The notes under the pieces are model-generated. The model was not told the DNA's origin and did not search any database. It saw nothing but the letters and a program-made list of their open reading frames with translations. The translations under genes were made by a program, and so were the position numbers. 64,000 nt of DNA, taken from the NCBI RefSeq assembly GCF_004802635.2, contig NZ_CP046052.1:496001-560000 (forward strand), written 5' to 3'. Source of the DNA: Methylocystis heyeri. Its GTDB lineage: Bacteria; Pseudomonadota; Alphaproteobacteria; Rhizobiales; Beijerinckiaceae. Below are positions 1-11,712 of the stretch, piece after piece. How positions within the stretch are numbered: position 1 is the first letter of the stretch; each line of letters starts with the position of its first letter.

Positions 1-436
1 GCGGAGGACGGCACCAGTAGACGAAATGATAAGCGCCGCGCGGAATGCCCGCGGCCCTTGCGGCCTCCCAGTTGCGCTCGAATTTCGAGTCTATCGCGTC
101 GCCGCCCTCGGTCGCCTTGATGAAGGCGAAGGACACGCCGGAATCCCTGACCGCCTCCCAGTCGATATTGCCCTGGTATTTGGAGACGTCGACGCCGTGA
201 ACGGCGTAATTGGAGCTCAGGGTGGCGGGAAAATTGGGCAGTTCCGACTCCGGCACCGCATAGGCGAGGAAGTCCGGGTCCCGCTTGGGATGGGAGAGCG
301 GCGCGCTGGTCGCAAAGCGCGGCGAGCGGTGGCCGTAGGTGGGGTCTACGCCGCTCCCGCAGGAGGCGAGAAGAAAGGCGGCGGCCATCGGCGCCGCCAG
401 CAGCGATAGCGATCGGAAAGTGTTCAAGGCGCGCAT
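1..436 (-). CDS. GH25 lysozyme-like lipoprotein, C-terminus cut by window edge
   Basis: Reading the minus strand from the ATG at 436 gives 145 codons that stay open to the window edge. Residues 1-26 form a signal peptide ending in a lipobox (LLASC), so the protein should be lipid-anchored in the envelope. From about residue 76 the sequence shows the start of a glycoside hydrolase family 25 fold: HGVDVSKYQGNIDWEAV, then FAFIKATEGGD and GIPRGAYHF. The Asp of DVSKYQG is one of the usual catalytic-site acids of this family. GH25 enzymes are muramidases that cleave peptidoglycan, so a cell-wall remodelling role is inferred. The rest of the catalytic domain lies outside the window. Confidence 0.85.
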   Translation of the reverse strand, partial: MRALNTFRSLSLLAAPMAAAFLLASCGSGVDPTYGHRSPRFATSAPLSHPKRDPDFLAYAVPESELPNFPATLSSNYAVHGVDVSKYQGNIDWEAVRDSGVSFAFIKATEGGDAIDSKFERNWEAARAAGIPRGAYHFVYWCRPP

Positions 437-499
437 TCCGTCAAATTAGACCTCGGGCGGTAACGATTCGTTTAAATCCAGCCCTTTCTCCGGTCGTGC

Positions 500-1909
500 T
501 TAATAAAGTCCGAACCACAGGCTGGCGATGGAGAGAAACGCCCCGTAGCCCACGACGTCGGTCACAGTGGTCACGAAAGCGGAGGAGGACACCGCCGGGT
601 CGATTTCAAAACGATCGAGCGTGAGCGGCACCAGTATTCCCCCAAGGGCGCCGGCGACGAGATTGGTGCACATGGCGAGCCCCATCACAGGCGCTATGCC
701 GATATTTTGAAACCAATTGGCCGCAACTACGCCTGTTATAAGGCCGAAAGCGGCCCCATTCAGGGCGCCGGCGGCGAGCTCGCGCAAAATGATCCGAGTG
801 GCGTTGGCGCGGGACAATTCCCGCGTCGCCAGGGCGCGGACCGCCACCGTCATGGTCTGGGTGGCGGAATTGCCGCCCTGGCTCGCGACGATGGGCGCGA
901 GCACCGCCAGCGCGACCATCTGCTGCAACTGGCTTTCGAACAGCCGCAGCACAGAGGAAGCTATGAAGGCGGTGCCGAGGTTGATGAGCAGCCACAGGAA
1001 CCGGCTTTTCGCCGTTTGCCAAAAATTGTCGGACAGTTCTTCCGCCGGGCTGACGCCGCCGAGCGCCTTGATCTCCTCGGTCGCCGCAGCTTCCAGAACG
1101 TCGACGATATCGTCGATGGTTATGACGCCGACGAGCCGTTCGGCCTCGTCCACCACGGGGACCGAGACGAGATTGTAGCGCTCGAACAGCCGCGCCACCT
1201 CGGCGCTCTCGTCGGTCGGATGCACGCGGCGACGGTCGGCCTGCATGATCTCGTCGACTCTCTTGGTCGGCGCCTCGCGCACCAGCGCGTCGAGAAACAC
1301 GGTTCCTAGCAGGCGATAGCCGGGGTCGACGACGAACACTTCGAAGAAATTGTCCGGCAGCTCGTCCGGGTCGGTGTTGCGGAAGAAGTCGAGCACCTGG
1401 CCCGCGGTCCAGAAGGGCGGAACCGCGATCAGCGTGGTCTGCATCAGGCGGCCGGCGCTGTCCTCGGGACAATCCAGCGAGCGGCGCAGGATGACGCGCT
1501 CATGCGCGGGCAGCGCCTCCAGAACCTCGGCTTGTTCCTCGGGCTCCAGCGCCTCGAGGATCGCCACCGCGTCGTCGCTCTCGAGGTCGCGCACCGCTTC
1601 CGCCAGCGTTTCGACCGGCAGCTCCTCGAGAATGTCCTCGCGCGTGGTTTCGCCGACTTCCGTGAGCGCCACGAAGTCGAAATCCGCGCCCATCAGCGCG
1701 ATCAGGCGGTTGCGGGTTTCGTGATCCAGCAGCTCCAGCAGCGCGCCGAGGTCAGACTCGTGCAGAGCGCCTACGAGCTCATGGACCTGGGCCGAATCTC
1801 CTTCGGCGACGGCGCGTTCCACCCTTTCGACGAAATCGCCGCGGGGCTCTCCGCTCTCGTCGCGAAAAATGTTCGGGTCGGTCTCGGTTTCTTCACTATC
1901 GAAGGTCAT
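500..1909 (-). CDS. mgtE: Magnesium transporter MgtE
   Basis: A 469-residue protein, close to the usual 450-residue length of MgtE. The acidic N-terminal superhelical domain spans about residues 30-130, with repeats of the kind ELLDHETRNRLIALM and LEALEPEEQAEVLEALPAHE. A pair of CBS domains follows at about 140-265 (VTIDDIVDVLEAAATEEI closes the second), and then five hydrophobic segments from about 300 to the end. MgtE is a Mg2+-gated channel of the inner membrane, and its cytosolic N and CBS domains sense Mg2+. No M-box riboswitch fits in the 69-nt gap to the divergent deacetylase gene. The ATG at 1909 lacks a strong Shine-Dalgarno sequence. Confidence 0.93.
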   Translation of the reverse strand: MTFDSEETETDPNIFRDESGEPRGDFVERVERAVAEGDSAQVHELVGALHESDLGALLELLDHETRNRLIALMGADFDFVALTEVGETTREDILEELPVETLAEAVRDLESDDAVAILEALEPEEQAEVLEALPAHERVILRRSLDCPEDSAGRLMQTTLIAVPPFWTAGQVLDFFRNTDPDELPDNFFEVFVVDPGYRLLGTVFLDALVREAPTKRVDEIMQADRRRVHPTDESAEVARLFERYNLVSVPVVDEAERLVGVITIDDIVDVLEAAATEEIKALGGVSPAEELSDNFWQTAKSRFLWLLINLGTAFIASSVLRLFESQLQQMVALAVLAPIVASQGGNSATQTMTVAVRALATRELSRANATRIILRELAAGALNGAAFGLITGVVAANWFQNIGIAPVMGLAMCTNLVAGALGGILVPLTLDRFEIDPAVSSSAFVTTVTDVVGYGAFLSIASLWFGLY

Positions 1910-1978
1910 ATGGAGCCCGCTGCGTCATATCCCGGCTGCATAACCCGGCCGCGGGTGAAATCAAAACGGTAAAGCGCC

Positions 1979-2872
1979 ATGTCAACCTGCCGCCGTCTCC
2001 ATGTCATCGCCGGCCTCGCCTTCCTTCTCGTGACTGCTCCCGCAGCCGCCGCTTCCTGCGGGCCCGAAAAACTCGGCGTCTCCCGGGAGATCGCCATCGA
2101 CGGCTCGCAGGGGCTGTCGCTCGGATTGCAAAGCTATCCCGCGACCCTTGCGCTGGCCGACCATGAGGTGGTCTTGACCTTCGACGACGGTCCCGCCGCC
2201 ACGACCGCGCAGGTTCTCGCCGCGCTGCAGGAGGAATGCGTCCGCGCCACCTTCTTCGTGATCGGCGAAAACGCCACGGGCATGCCCGCCACGGTAAAGC
2301 GCGAGGTCTCCGATGGACACAGCGTCGGCTATCACTCCAACACCCATCCCGCAAAAACGCTGAGGCTGATGTATCCGGAGGGGGCGAAGGCCGACATAGA
2401 TGCGGGGGTGGCGGCGGTGGACAAGGCCGCCTATGGCGCGGCTTCGGACAAGCCGCATAATCCCTTTTTCCGCTTTCCGGGATTCGCCGATACGCCCGCG
2501 CTGCTCGACTATGTCCATGGACGCGGCATGGCGGTGTTCGGGGCCGATCTATGGGCTTCGGACTGGCAGGCGATGACGCCGCAAAGCGAGCTCGCGCTCG
2601 TCATGGGGCGGCTGGAGAAGCTCGGCAAGGGGATCGTGCTTTTTCACGACTCGCGGATCAGCACGGCGAAAATGATGCCCGATTTTCTGCGGGCGCTGAA
2701 GGAAAAGGGATTCAAGATCGTTCATATGGTCGCGGGCGCAGGCCCGACGCCGGTGGAGAAGGCCGGCCCCGACTGGAAGTCCACCACCGAGCCGATCATC
2801 GCGCGCACTCTGAGCGGCCATGGCCATGTGCATGGCGGCGAGACCAAGGAAGCCGAACCGGCGGCGCGGTGA
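1979..2872 (+). CDS. Secreted polysaccharide deacetylase family protein (NodB fold)
   Basis: A 297-residue protein with a signal peptide (residues 1-24, ending PAAAAS). The NodB domain is complete: motif 1 LTFDDGP (metal-binding Asp), motif 2 HSNTH (the two metal His), motif 3 FRFPGF, the DLWASDW region, and motif 5 LFHD near residue 222. The family removes N- or O-acetyl groups from chitin-like, peptidoglycan or exopolysaccharide chains, and the export signal puts it in the periplasm or outside. The C-terminus is His-rich (GHGHVHGG). It is transcribed divergently from mgtE with only 69 nt between them. The actual substrate cannot be told from the sequence. Confidence 0.88.
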   Translation: MSTCRRLHVIAGLAFLLVTAPAAAASCGPEKLGVSREIAIDGSQGLSLGLQSYPATLALADHEVVLTFDDGPAATTAQVLAALQEECVRATFFVIGENATGMPATVKREVSDGHSVGYHSNTHPAKTLRLMYPEGAKADIDAGVAAVDKAAYGAASDKPHNPFFRFPGFADTPALLDYVHGRGMAVFGADLWASDWQAMTPQSELALVMGRLEKLGKGIVLFHDSRISTAKMMPDFLRALKEKGFKIVHMVAGAGPTPVEKAGPDWKSTTEPIIARTLSGHGHVHGGETKEAEPAAR

Positions 2873-2993
2873 GGTTTGGCGGGGTGGCGCGCCTGTCCTA
2901 CGGAACAGGCGGCGCTGTCGCAACGCAGAGCTTGAGAAGAAAGCCGCGACGGGAATCGGGCGACGGGCGGAACCGTTCTATGTGTGGCGCCCC

Positions 2994-3120
2994 TACCTCC
3001 CCCTGCGCGGGGAGGTCGACCGCGGAACGCGGTCGGGTGGGGGTAAAAGGCGCAAAATGGAGGCTATGTCACCCCACCCCGCCGCTTTGCTGCGACCCTC
3101 CCCCTCCAGGGGAGGGTAAG
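2994..3120. repeat. REP/BIME-like palindromic intergenic element
   Basis: The 350-nt gap between the deacetylase gene and tRNA-Leu holds no convincing gene. It contains nested palindromes: CCTCCCCctgcgcGGGGAGG at about 2997-3016, a CGACCGCGG/CGCGGTCG-type hairpin just after it, and ACCCTCCCCCTCCAGGGGAG at about 3098-3117. The outer parts (GGGTGGGGG and CCCCACCCC) also pair. Elements of this look are scattered in many rhizobial genomes. It could act as a transcription end for the deacetylase gene, but no T-tract follows. Confidence 0.6.
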
Positions 3121-3222
3121 CGGTCCTTCGCCTAAAGCTGTAAAAGCGTGGCCGACTTCCGGCGCGAAAGCCATTTTCGGCTTTCTCACCGATTTTGTCT
3201 GCGCCAAAATCTCGAAGAGTTT

Positions 3223-3307
3223 TGGTGCGGTCGAGAGGACTCGAACCTCCACTGGTTGCCCAACTAGCACCTCAAGCTAGCGCGTCTACCAATTCCGCCA
3301 CGACCGC
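3223..3307 (-). tRNA. tRNA-Leu (anticodon GAG)
   Basis: Read on the minus strand from 3307, the 7-bp acceptor stem GCGGTCG pairs with CGACCGC, followed by the discriminator A and an encoded CCA (3223-3225). The D arm holds AATTGGTAGAC, as in leucine tRNAs. The anticodon stem CTAGC/GCTAG encloses the loop TTGAGGT, giving anticodon GAG. A class II variable arm (TTGGGCAACCA) and the T arm GGTTCGAGTCC follow. This reads CUC/CUU leucine codons. Length is 85 nt including CCA. Confidence 0.96.
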
Positions 3308-3383
3308 CCGGGGCGCTTCGCTCTGAAGCGCCGGCGGGTCAGCGTCTAACAAATCGGCCGGGCAAAGACAAGCCGCTGTTTTA

Positions 3384-6131
<2,748 letters not shown>

Positions 6132-6171
6132 GGCGACACTCGATCTCTCTTTTGCCGCGCCTTTGTGGGAG

Positions 6172-6211
6172 CGCGTTGTCGCAAGAGGCGAGAGGCATTT
6201 GCGACAACGCG
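6172..6211. repeat. Perfect 13-bp inverted repeat upstream of copA
   Basis: CGCGTTGTCGCAA (6172-6184) and its exact reverse complement TTGCGACAACGCG (6199-6211) flank a 14-nt loop. It lies 41-80 nt before the copA start. It could be an operator, an mRNA leader hairpin or a dispersed palindrome. It does not look like a CueR site. Confidence 0.6.
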
Positions 6212-6230
6212 TTACATGTTTTTCGCCCGG

Positions 6231-6263
6231 CGCGATTTCTACCGAAGACGATGAGAAATCGCG
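6231..6263. repeat. Perfect 10-bp inverted repeat after the ICMT-like gene
   Basis: CGCGATTTCT (6231-6240) and AGAAATCGCG (6254-6263) pair exactly around a 13-nt loop, directly after the stop codon of the methyltransferase-like gene. No T-run follows, so terminator function is doubtful. It lies next to the second inverted repeat at 6172-6211. Confidence 0.55.
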
Positions 6264-6743
6264 TTAGAGCCAGCGGGGCGTGCGCGCGGCGTATTGCTGG
6301 AATTCGGCTCCGAATTTCCGTTCCAGATGTCGTTCCTCCGGCTCGATCGCCAGTTTCGTCAGAGCAAGAGACAGCAGCGGCGTGAGCAGGACCATCCACA
6401 GCGAACGCAGCAGCAGCCCGAGGCCGAGCGTCAGGGCCAGCTCCGAGACGTATATCGGGTTGCGGGAATAGCGAAACGGCCCGCTGGTCACGAGCGCCGA
6501 CGCGGATCGATGGGGGAGTATGGTCGTCCGGCGGCGTCTCAAGGTCATGGCGCACCAGATGTCGTTGGCGACCCCAAGCGAGACCAGCAGAGCTCCCGCG
6601 ACATGGCCCAGTTCAGGCGGAATCAAGGGGGCCGGAAAGAATTGCTGCAGCAGCCGTCCGGCGATGATGACCGCGATGAAAAGCAGGGGCGGCCAGGGGA
6701 TGCTGGAGGGCGGGACGTCGCTTTCTTTGCTGGGAGGGATCAA
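6264..6743 (-). CDS. Isoprenylcysteine carboxyl methyltransferase-family membrane protein
   Basis: A 159-residue integral membrane protein with about four hydrophobic segments. The C-terminal half carries the family signature: LVTSGPFRYSRNPIYVSELAL (residues about 85-105), where RNP-x-Y contributes to the SAM site, and EPEERHLERKFGAEFQQY (about 135-152), with the EE pair. These proteins methylate lipids or prenyl-cysteine-like groups at the membrane; bacterial substrates are mostly unknown. It lies just upstream of copA in the same direction, but about 130 nt and two inverted repeats separate them, so a shared transcript is uncertain. Confidence 0.8.
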   Translation of the reverse strand: MIPPSKESDVPPSSIPWPPLLFIAVIIAGRLLQQFFPAPLIPPELGHVAGALLVSLGVANDIWCAMTLRRRRTTILPHRSASALVTSGPFRYSRNPIYVSELALTLGLGLLLRSLWMVLLTPLLSLALTKLAIEPEERHLERKFGAEFQQYAARTPRWL

Positions 6744-6964
6744 AAAAGCGCTCCTTGGATTAGCTTTAGATGGCCCCGTCCAGTGAAAAATGCAAGCAAC
6801 CGCCTGAATTCCCCGGAGGCGGAGCGAAAAGCTACGACATGCGCCCTTTGTTAAAAGCCGGGCGACGCGACCGCGTCAAGCGCCCCGGCGCCAAAAAGGA
6901 GAAAGCCCGAGGATCGCCGCCGTGCTTCCAAGCCGGAGCGGATAGCGCTAATTGCTTGGCCGCC

Positions 6965-8113
6965 ATGACCACAAAAGCCGACAACTCCGATTTCCTCGCG
7001 CCTTTCGCCGCCGACCTCGATGCGCTGGCGGCTCGCGACCGGCTCCGCGCGCTGGCGCCTCGGGCAGGCTGCGATTTCGCCTCCAACGACTATCTGGGCC
7101 TGGCGGAGTCTCAGATTTATCGTGATGCGGCGAGCGCCGCGCTGGCTCGGGGCGTCCCGCTCGGCGCCGGCGGCTCGCGATTGCTGAGGGGGAATCATCC
7201 CGAGCACGAAGCGCTGGAACAGGAGGCGGCCCGGTTTTTCGGCGCCGAGGCGGCGCTGTTTTTCGGGGCGGGATTCGCCGCCAACGAGGCGTTGTTCTCC
7301 ACCCTGCCGCAGCGGGGCGATCTGATCCTCTACGACGAACTCATTCACGCCAGCGCCCATGAGGGCATGCGCCTGTCGCGGGCTGAAAGCCGGCCGGTCA
7401 GGCACAACGACCCCGCAGCTTTCGAAGAGGCCATAAAATGCGCCGCGGCCGACCGCATCTGGATCGCGGTCGAAAGCCTCTACAGCATGGACGGCGACAC
7501 GGCGCCGCTGGCCGAGCTCGCCGACATCGCCCTTCGGCGCGGCGCCTTCCTCGTGGTCGACGAAGCCCATGCGACGGGTGTGTTCGGGCCGGGCGGACGC
7601 GGCCTCGCCCATGGCCTGGAGGGGCGGGACAATGTCGTTACGGTGCACACCTGCGGCAAGGCGCTGGGCCTTTCCGGCGCGCTGGTCTGCCTGCCGCTCG
7701 TAATGAGAGATTTCCTCGTCAACCGTTGCCGCCAATTCATCTTCGCGACGGCGCCGTCGCCTTTGCTCGCCGCTTCGGTCCGCGCCGCTCTTGGGATAAT
7801 CGAAGCCGCCGACGACAGGCGCGCGGCTCTGGCGCAGCGCGTGACGCGCGCGCGCGATCTGTTGCGGCTTGCGACCGGCGCCGAGCCTTCCTCGACGCAA
7901 ATACAGCCCGTGATCGTCGGCTCCGACGCAAGAGCGCTGGCGCTCGCGGGGAGAATGCAGGCGCAAGGCTATGACATCCGCGCGATTCGTCCGCCGACGG
8001 TTCCGCGCGGCACGTCGCGCCTGCGTATCTCCCTGACCCTCAACCCGCGCGACGACGAAATCGACGCCATGATCGCCCTGCTCGGGCGAGAGATGGAGAG
8101 GCTTGCGCCATGA
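6965..8113 (+). CDS. bioF: 8-amino-7-oxononanoate synthase
   Basis: A 382-residue PLP enzyme of the alpha-oxoamine synthase family. It joins pimeloyl-ACP/CoA with L-alanine to make KAPA, the first dedicated step of the biotin ring pathway. Visible motifs are ASNDYLGL near the N-terminus, [23 protein letters not shown] (cofactor-contacting Asp) and [11 protein letters not shown] with the PLP-binding Lys. The ATG at 6965 is chosen because the family starts about here. The frame remains open further upstream, but that stretch (from 6770) has no family resemblance. The stop overlaps the bioD start by 4 nt. No bioB is present in the window. Confidence 0.93.
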   Translation: MTTKADNSDFLAPFAADLDALAARDRLRALAPRAGCDFASNDYLGLAESQIYRDAASAALARGVPLGAGGSRLLRGNHPEHEALEQEAARFFGAEAALFFGAGFAANEALFSTLPQRGDLILYDELIHASAHEGMRLSRAESRPVRHNDPAAFEEAIKCAAADRIWIAVESLYSMDGDTAPLAELADIALRRGAFLVVDEAHATGVFGPGGRGLAHGLEGRDNVVTVHTCGKALGLSGALVCLPLVMRDFLVNRCRQFIFATAPSPLLAASVRAALGIIEAADDRRAALAQRVTRARDLLRLATGAEPSSTQIQPVIVGSDARALALAGRMQAQGYDIRAIRPPTVPRGTSRLRISLTLNPRDDEIDAMIALLGREMERLAP

Positions 8114-8736
8114 GCCGCCGCATCGTCGTCGCCGGAACCGACACGGGCGTCGGCAAGACGGTGTTCTCGGCCGCGCTCGCGGCGGCTCTCGACGGCTATT
8201 ACTGGAAGCCGGTGCAGGCGGGCCTCGAAAGCGAAAGCGATTCGCAATGCGTCGCGCGTCTGTCGGGCCTGCCGCCGGAGCGCATCCTGCCCGAGGCCTG
8301 GCGCTTCAGGACTCCCGCCTCGCCCCATTACGCCGCGCGTCTCGACGGCGCCGTCATCGATCCGGCGCGACTCGATCCTCCCCGATGTCCTGCGCCGCTC
8401 GTCATCGAGACCGCGGGGGGCGTCATGACGCCGCTGACGCTGAAGGCTCCGACCATCGACGTCCTCGAGCGCTGGGGTTTTCCGGTCGTCGTCGTGGCGC
8501 GCACGTCGCTCGGAACCATCAATCACAGCCTGCTGACGATCGAGGCCCTGCGGCGCCGGGGGATTCCCGTGCTCGGCGTCGCCTTCGTCGGCGAGCCGAA
8601 CCTCGAATCCGAGGCGGCGATCGCGGCGATGTCGGGCGCAAAGGACCTCGGGCGACTGGCTTTGCTCGCTCGCCTCGACAGCGAGAATCTCCGCGCCGCT
8701 TTCGCGCGCGGCTTCGTCGTCGAAGACTTTTTATAG
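8110..8736 (+). CDS. bioD: Dethiobiotin synthetase
   Basis: A 208-residue ATP-dependent carboxylase closing the ureido ring of DAPA to dethiobiotin. The P-loop is GTDTGVGKT at residues 8-16, followed by YYWKPVQAG (substrate Lys) and [12 protein letters not shown] (nucleotide and Mg2+ contact region). Its start lies in an ATGA overlap with bioF, which indicates translational coupling. bioA follows after 12 nt. The gene order F-D-A is reversed relative to the reaction order F-A-D. Confidence 0.94.
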   Translation: MSRRIVVAGTDTGVGKTVFSAALAAALDGYYWKPVQAGLESESDSQCVARLSGLPPERILPEAWRFRTPASPHYAARLDGAVIDPARLDPPRCPAPLVIETAGGVMTPLTLKAPTIDVLERWGFPVVVVARTSLGTINHSLLTIEALRRRGIPVLGVAFVGEPNLESEAAIAAMSGAKDLGRLALLARLDSENLRAAFARGFVVEDFL

Positions 8737-8748
8737 AAGCGAAAACAC

Positions 8749-10011
8749 ATGACTCTCGTAACGCAGTCGCCGGTGTGGCGGCCCTTCACCCAGCATGGCC
8801 TGCAGCCCGGCGCCGTGAAAATCGCGCGGGCGCAAGGGAGCTGGCTGGAGGCCGAAGACGGCTCGCGATTTCTCGACGCCATCTCCTCGTGGTGGGTGAT
8901 CACGCACGGTCATTGCCGGCCGGAGATCATGCAGGCGATCAGGGATCAGAGCGAGCGGCTCGATCAGGTCATTTTCGCCGGCTTCACCCACGAGCCGGCC
9001 GAGCGGCTGGCGCGGCGTCTCGTGGAGATCACGCCGGCGGGCCTCGATTATGTGTTCTATTCCGACAGCGGCTCCACCAGCGTCGAGGTCGCGCTCAAAA
9101 TGGCGTTGGGGTTCTGGCGCAACCGCGGGGAGCCGCGCACGCGCATCCTCGCGCTGGAGCACGGCTATCACGGCGACACCGTGGGCACGATGTCGGCGGG
9201 CGCGCGCTCCGCCTTCAACGCCAGCTACGAGCCTCTGCTTTTCGACGTGACGCGCATACCCTTTCCCACGCAGGGCAGGGAACAGGACAGTCTCGATGCG
9301 CTGGAGGCCGCGTGCAAGGCGAAACCCGCCGCCCTGGTGGTCGAGCCCCTGATCCTCGGCGCAGGCGGCATGCTGATCTATTCGCCCGAGACGCTGCGCG
9401 AGATGCGGGAGATCTGCCGGCGCCATGACGTGCTTTTCATCGCCGACGAGGTGATGACCGGCTTCGGGCGGACCGGAACGCTTTTCGCCTGCGAACAGGC
9501 CGGGGTCGTTCCCGATATCGCCTGCTACTCCAAGGGCATTACCGGCGGCGCGCTTCCTCTGGCCGTGACCATGTGCAAGAGCGACATTTTCGACGCGCAT
9601 TATTCCACCGATCGCTCGCGCGCATTTTTCCACTCCAGTTCCTTCAACGCCAATCCGATCGCCTGCGCCGCCGCGCTGGCCAATCTGGAGATATGGGAAA
9701 AGGACGAGACGCCCCGGCGCGTGGCGCGGCTCTGCGCATTGCAGGAACAGGGCGTCGCGCGTTTCCGAGGCGATGATCGCTTCTCGAATGTGCGCCGGCT
9801 CGGCACGATAACGGCGCTCGATCTTCGCTGCCGCGAAGAAGGCTATCTTGCGACGATCGGGCTGGATCTCATGCGCTTCTTCAACGACCGCGGCCTGCTG
9901 CTGCGCCCGCTGGGGCGGACGATTTATGTGCTTCCGCCTTATTGCACGACGGGCGAGGAGCTAGACCTCGTCTATGCGGCGATAGCGGAGGCGGCCTCCA
10001 GGTTCGGCTGA
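8749..10011 (+). CDS. bioA: Adenosylmethionine-8-amino-7-oxononanoate aminotransferase
   Basis: A 420-residue class III aminotransferase converting KAPA to DAPA with SAM as amino donor. The sequence shows SPVWRPFTQHG at the start, SSWWVITHGHCRPEIM (the BioA-type Trp pair in the substrate site), EHGYHGDTVGTMS, IADEVMTGFGRTG (PLP-contacting Asp) and SKGITGGALPL with the Schiff-base Lys. It is the third gene of bioF-bioD-bioA, and the 12-nt spacing supports one transcript. Confidence 0.94.
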   Translation: MTLVTQSPVWRPFTQHGLQPGAVKIARAQGSWLEAEDGSRFLDAISSWWVITHGHCRPEIMQAIRDQSERLDQVIFAGFTHEPAERLARRLVEITPAGLDYVFYSDSGSTSVEVALKMALGFWRNRGEPRTRILALEHGYHGDTVGTMSAGARSAFNASYEPLLFDVTRIPFPTQGREQDSLDALEAACKAKPAALVVEPLILGAGGMLIYSPETLREMREICRRHDVLFIADEVMTGFGRTGTLFACEQAGVVPDIACYSKGITGGALPLAVTMCKSDIFDAHYSTDRSRAFFHSSSFNANPIACAAALANLEIWEKDETPRRVARLCALQEQGVARFRGDDRFSNVRRLGTITALDLRCREEGYLATIGLDLMRFFNDRGLLLRPLGRTIYVLPPYCTTGEELDLVYAAIAEAASRFG

Positions 10012-10178
10012 GCAGGGCGCTGCGACGATTGGGTTTTGCTGACCGTGTTCGCCCGCCGAAGCGTCCGGTTGTCCGTCGGCGCCTTTCGCGTCGACAAACA
10101 GCAAAAGAGTTGTGGGGGCCGAGGATCGACCGCCCCGAATCAGACTATGGTCGTCCTGCAACAACTTTGGAAATCTCG

Positions 10179-10961
10179 ATGACCCTGATGGACTTAACGA
10201 TCCAGGACGAGATTCATCGCTTGTGGGACGAGTTGGCCGATTACGGGGCGAATCAGTCCGGTGAAGCCGTCACGCGTCTTATGCAGCGCCTTTGCGGCTA
10301 CGGCGATGCGTGGAACGCCACATGGGCGGGCGCGATTCGCCTCGATGGCGATCGCGACGATCCTCTAGGCGGTTGGCGTGTCGGCGCCGTACAGGCGCTT
10401 CAGCCTATCGCCCCGCATCCCGATGAAGGTCACTTCCGGGAAATCCTTCGAATTTGGGACCGCCGCGAGATCGACCCGTCTTTTCTTCTTCCGATGCGGG
10501 ACGTCGGCAAATTCCGAGCCTATTCTTTTAGAAGGGATCTGCCCGAAGAATGGTTTGAATCGTCGTTCTATCGACATCACTACGCCTCCGTGGGCGTCTT
10601 CGACGCCGCCTTCGTCGCATTTCCATTGAACGACGACAGTGAGTCGCACTTCGGCTTCTATTCCGGCAGAGCCTTCACCGACAAAGAAATCGAGCTGTTC
10701 AGCTACGCGCTTCGGGGGATCAAATGGTTTCATCGCCATCTGATGCTCGGTCGGGGGTTGCTGGTTGCGTCCACGACGCTGACCGCTGCGGAGCGAAGGG
10801 TTTTGAATTTTCTGCTGACCGACACGTCGGAGAAGGATATCGGCCGTCAACTGTCCATGGCGTCTTCCACCGTCCATCAATACGTCATCCAGATTTATCG
10901 CAAATTTGGCGTCAACAGCCGAGCCGGCCTGATGAGCCTGTGGCTGAACCGCGCCGGTTGA
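10179..10961 (+). CDS. LuxR-family transcriptional regulator
   Basis: 260 residues from the ATG at 10179; another ATG lies 9 nt later. The last 65 residues are a LuxR/GerE helix-turn-helix: LTAAERRVLNFLLTD, then SEKDIGRQLSMASSTVHQYV and IYRKFGVNSRAGL. The N-terminal 190 residues are an unassigned sensor-like region rich in Trp and Phe, without a recognisable autoinducer-binding signature or receiver Asp pocket, so the signal is unknown. It follows the bio genes by about 170 nt. The HTH resembles the two other LuxR-type proteins of this window only in general family features. Confidence 0.8.
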   Translation: MTLMDLTIQDEIHRLWDELADYGANQSGEAVTRLMQRLCGYGDAWNATWAGAIRLDGDRDDPLGGWRVGAVQALQPIAPHPDEGHFREILRIWDRREIDPSFLLPMRDVGKFRAYSFRRDLPEEWFESSFYRHHYASVGVFDAAFVAFPLNDDSESHFGFYSGRAFTDKEIELFSYALRGIKWFHRHLMLGRGLLVASTTLTAAERRVLNFLLTDTSEKDIGRQLSMASSTVHQYVIQIYRKFGVNSRAGLMSLWLNRAG

Positions 10962-11029
10962 CGCGGCTCTGTGTGGTTGTGGAAGCGGCGACGCAGTTCT
11001 GCTGACGCGCTGATGCGCCGCGAGCGCAA

Positions 11030-11653
11030 TTAAAAGGTCGGCATTGCGCCCGAAGCGGAATTTCCCTCGCTTCCGGGCGTGTCCGGATACAACAGCTTTT
11101 CGTCGCCCAGCCGGCGCGCGCAAATCAAACGCGATCGCCAATAGGATTCGATGTCGAAATCGCCCTTCGGCAAAAAGCGGCCGTCCTGATTCCATGAGCC
11201 GGCTTCGAGCCGCATCAATAAATTGCAGGCCCCCTGAAGCGCCCAGATGCGATAGCGGCTTGCCGCTGCTTTTGACCCGCCCTCGAGATCGGTGGCGATG
11301 CAACAAGCTGCATTGCGGCGTCGAGCGTCGTCCGGGAAGGATTCGGTAAGAAAGGCGAGGCCCAATACAAGGTCGCTGGAGGAAGGTTCTCCGGGATGGC
11401 GAGCCAGCATGGCCTCGGAAAACGGAGACCAATCCGGAGCGAAACTATGTGCGACGGTTTCGTCTTTCATGACGCCGAGCCTGGCGAGCATATCGCAGGG
11501 CGCGTCCATATTGTTTTCGCTGCAGTGATGAAACGACGGTCTTCCCGCAATTTCATAATCGCACAGGCCCCGCATTATGCGTGCGATCTGGGTGGCGAGC
11601 GCTCCATAGATTGATTCAGCGCCGTGGCCCGGATCCCACACAATCTCTTGCAT
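11030..11653 (-). CDS. Hypothetical protein
   Basis: A 207-residue protein of unknown family. It is probably soluble: no signal peptide or membrane segment, but many Cys, Trp and Met residues (for example NAACCIATDLEGG). A GGGAAG Shine-Dalgarno-like stretch lies about 10 nt before the ATG. It is convergent with the LuxR-type gene and lies upstream of fadD in the same orientation, with about 60 nt between the fadD stop side and this start. Codon use looks like that of its neighbours, but no motif gives a function. Confidence 0.55.
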   Translation of the reverse strand: MQEIVWDPGHGAESIYGALATQIARIMRGLCDYEIAGRPSFHHCSENNMDAPCDMLARLGVMKDETVAHSFAPDWSPFSEAMLARHPGEPSSSDLVLGLAFLTESFPDDARRRNAACCIATDLEGGSKAAASRYRIWALQGACNLLMRLEAGSWNQDGRFLPKGDFDIESYWRSRLICARRLGDEKLLYPDTPGSEGNSASGAMPTF

Positions 11654-11712
11654 CGTCGCGCTTCCCGATGAACTGGAAATCCGGTCGGCGAGAGGCGCGC
11701 CATAATTTGGGG

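Noticed and set aside
1910-1978. Mg2+ riboswitch (M-box) before mgtE
   Set aside because: The 69-nt gap is too short for an M-box and shows no matching stems.
3223-3307. tRNA-Leu as an integration site for a mobile element
   Set aside because: No integrase gene and no direct repeat of the tRNA 3' end nearby.
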